From an uncultured bacterium (GTDB lineage: Bacteria; Actinomycetota; Coriobacteriia; Coriobacteriales; Coriobacteriaceae): DNA of 49,462 bases. The notes beneath the pieces were generated by a model. That model saw only the letters and a list, made by a program, of their open reading frames with translations, had not been told where the DNA came from and did no database searches. The translations under genes were made by a program, and so were the position numbers. Below are positions 48,649 through 49,462 of the stretch, one piece after another; the stretch's first letter is position 1, and each line of letters starts with the position of its first letter. The stretch is from positions 1 to 49,462 of the forward strand of contig CAJMNK010000006.1 in NCBI GenBank assembly GCA_905214905.1, read 5' to 3'.

Positions 48649-49462
48649 ATGTCCGAGAACGAAGAGATCATGAACGAGACCGAGAACGAGACCATGGCTG
48701 CCGAGGTTGAGGCAGTCGAGACCGTGGAGACCGAAGCTGCTGAGGTTGAGGCTGCTGATGAGGTTTCCGCCGAGGAGGAGGCCGAGGTTGTCGAGGCCGC
48801 CGCTGATTACGATGACGAGGAGCTGATGGACAAGATGCAGAAGGCCGCTCGCCTGCTGCGTAGCCGTCGCTTTGCTATTTCCAAGGAGGAGGAGGCCAAG
48901 GCCGAGCGCATGGCGAACATCGAGCGCGCCATCAAGCTTCTTGACCTCAAGCCCAAGATGGAGCAGAAGGAAATGTCCGACCTGCTGGGCATGCGCCTTC
49001 GTGAGCTCGATGGCCTGATGGCCGAGGCCGAGGCTGCCGATCTGGTCGGCCGCATCGACGACGCCGAGGGCGATATGCGCAAGATCGTCGTCTTCGCTGC
49101 CGAGGATGCCGCCGAGGGCCTGGTCGAGCTTGCCAACAAGAAGGAGAAGCTCCTGCCCGAGCTTTCTTACGAGGAGGCCACCGAGCTGATGGCCGCTCTC
49201 GATAAGGTTATCGCTCCGCTCGTCGCCATGGGCCTGGACGAGGACCGCGGTCCTCGCGGCGGCCGTGACGATCGCGGTGGCCGTGGTGGCGACCGTGGCG
49301 GCCGCGGCGGCTTTGGCGATCGCGGTGGCCGTGGCGGCGACCGTGGCGGTCGCGGTGGCGATCGCGGTGGCCGTGGCGGCTTTGGTGACCGTGGCGGCGA
49401 CCGCGGCGGTCGCGGCGGCTTTGGCGGCAACCGTGGTGGCTATGGCGATCGCGGTGGCAACC
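48649..49462 (+). CDS. Acidic, winged-helix-like protein with a long RGG tail (3' end outside window)
   Basis: At least 271 residues, starting behind AAGAAGGAGTCTC and open to the window end. Residues 1-64 are very acidic (Glu/Asp/Ala/Val). Residues about 65-92 are basic and helical (AARLLRSRRF). Residues about 92-150 read like a winged helix: MEQKEMSDLLGMRLRELDGL, AADLVGRI, a wing with DAEGDMRK, then IVVFAAED. Helical residues to about 195 follow. From about 199 come at least 16 RGG units mixed with DRGG, GFGD, GFGGN and GYGD. RGG/FG tails bind RNA and can drive condensates in eukaryotes and some bacteria. Family not recognised; an RNA-linked role is inferred. Confidence 0.8.
   Translation, partial: MSENEEIMNETENETMAAEVEAVETVETEAAEVEAADEVSAEEEAEVVEAAADYDDEELMDKMQKAARLLRSRRFAISKEEEAKAERMANIERAIKLLDLKPKMEQKEMSDLLGMRLRELDGLMAEAEAADLVGRIDDAEGDMRKIVVFAAEDAAEGLVELANKKEKLLPELSYEEATELMAALDKVIAPLVAMGLDEDRGPRGGRDDRGGRGGDRGGRGGFGDRGGRGGDRGGRGGDRGGRGGFGDRGGDRGGRGGFGGNRGGYGDRGGN

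Noticed and set aside
49167..49430. 87-residue Pro/Arg/Ser-rich minus-strand frame at the right edge
   Set aside because: It is the antisense of the RGG repeat; the plus-strand frame has a ribosome site, a natural N-terminus and domain-like order.

Overview
The window looks like a high-GC, Gram-positive gut actinobacterium, most likely Collinsella or a close coriobacterium. This is inferred from base composition, strong AAGGAG ribosome sites, short gene spacing and gene content: a bile-salt-hydrolase-type enzyme, GGDEF/EAL proteins, sortase-anchored surface proteins and a chromosomal TetM-like GTPase. No rRNA, tRNA, CRISPR array, phage or integrase was seen.

Layout. Bases 1 to about 1,050 hold two sugar ABC permease genes. 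The second runs in frame into the C-terminal two thirds of peptide chain release factor 3, and the join sits on 18-20 bases that both families can share, so the left edge is probably an assembly chimera. From 2.2 to 11.6 kb are housekeeping and accessory genes: a VUT-family queuosine-precursor transporter with a possible preQ1 riboswitch, an SDR enzyme, ung, an EamA exporter divergent from a LysR regulator, a MATE pump, rlmA, rsmJ, two small proteins and a GNAT. From 11.9 to 20.6 kb come a TetM-like GTPase, an AAA ATPase overlapping a short UvrA-like gene, trmL, a CobW metallochaperone, and an ArsC-like protein lacking its cysteine coupled to a flavodoxin. An AT-richer island (20.8-21.4 kb) is followed by two related c-di-GMP genes and a patatin.

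From 27 to 34.7 kb: a thiamine salvage operon (thiM, a thiamine-binding protein, thiE) under a TPP riboswitch with an attenuator, a HAD phosphatase plus LysR regulator next to a MetE-like methyltransferase, a uracil permease and an esterase. From 34.8 to 40.2 kb two tandem beta-helix surface proteins with LAATG sortase signals lie beside a purine permease. A relic of the permease 3' end between them shows how the pair arose. The right part holds a peptide-deformylase-like protein with a broken HExxH motif, a bile-salt-hydrolase-like enzyme, kup, a second EamA/LysR pair, an XRE-aminotransferase fusion with an internal start site, a second deformylase, and a partial gene for an acidic, winged-helix-like protein with a long RGG-repeat tail.

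Across the window are short hairpin repeats built around a GGGAC core and lying at gene ends. Two of them supply the stop codon of a gene. They resemble REP-type elements; no transposase that would move them is present here.
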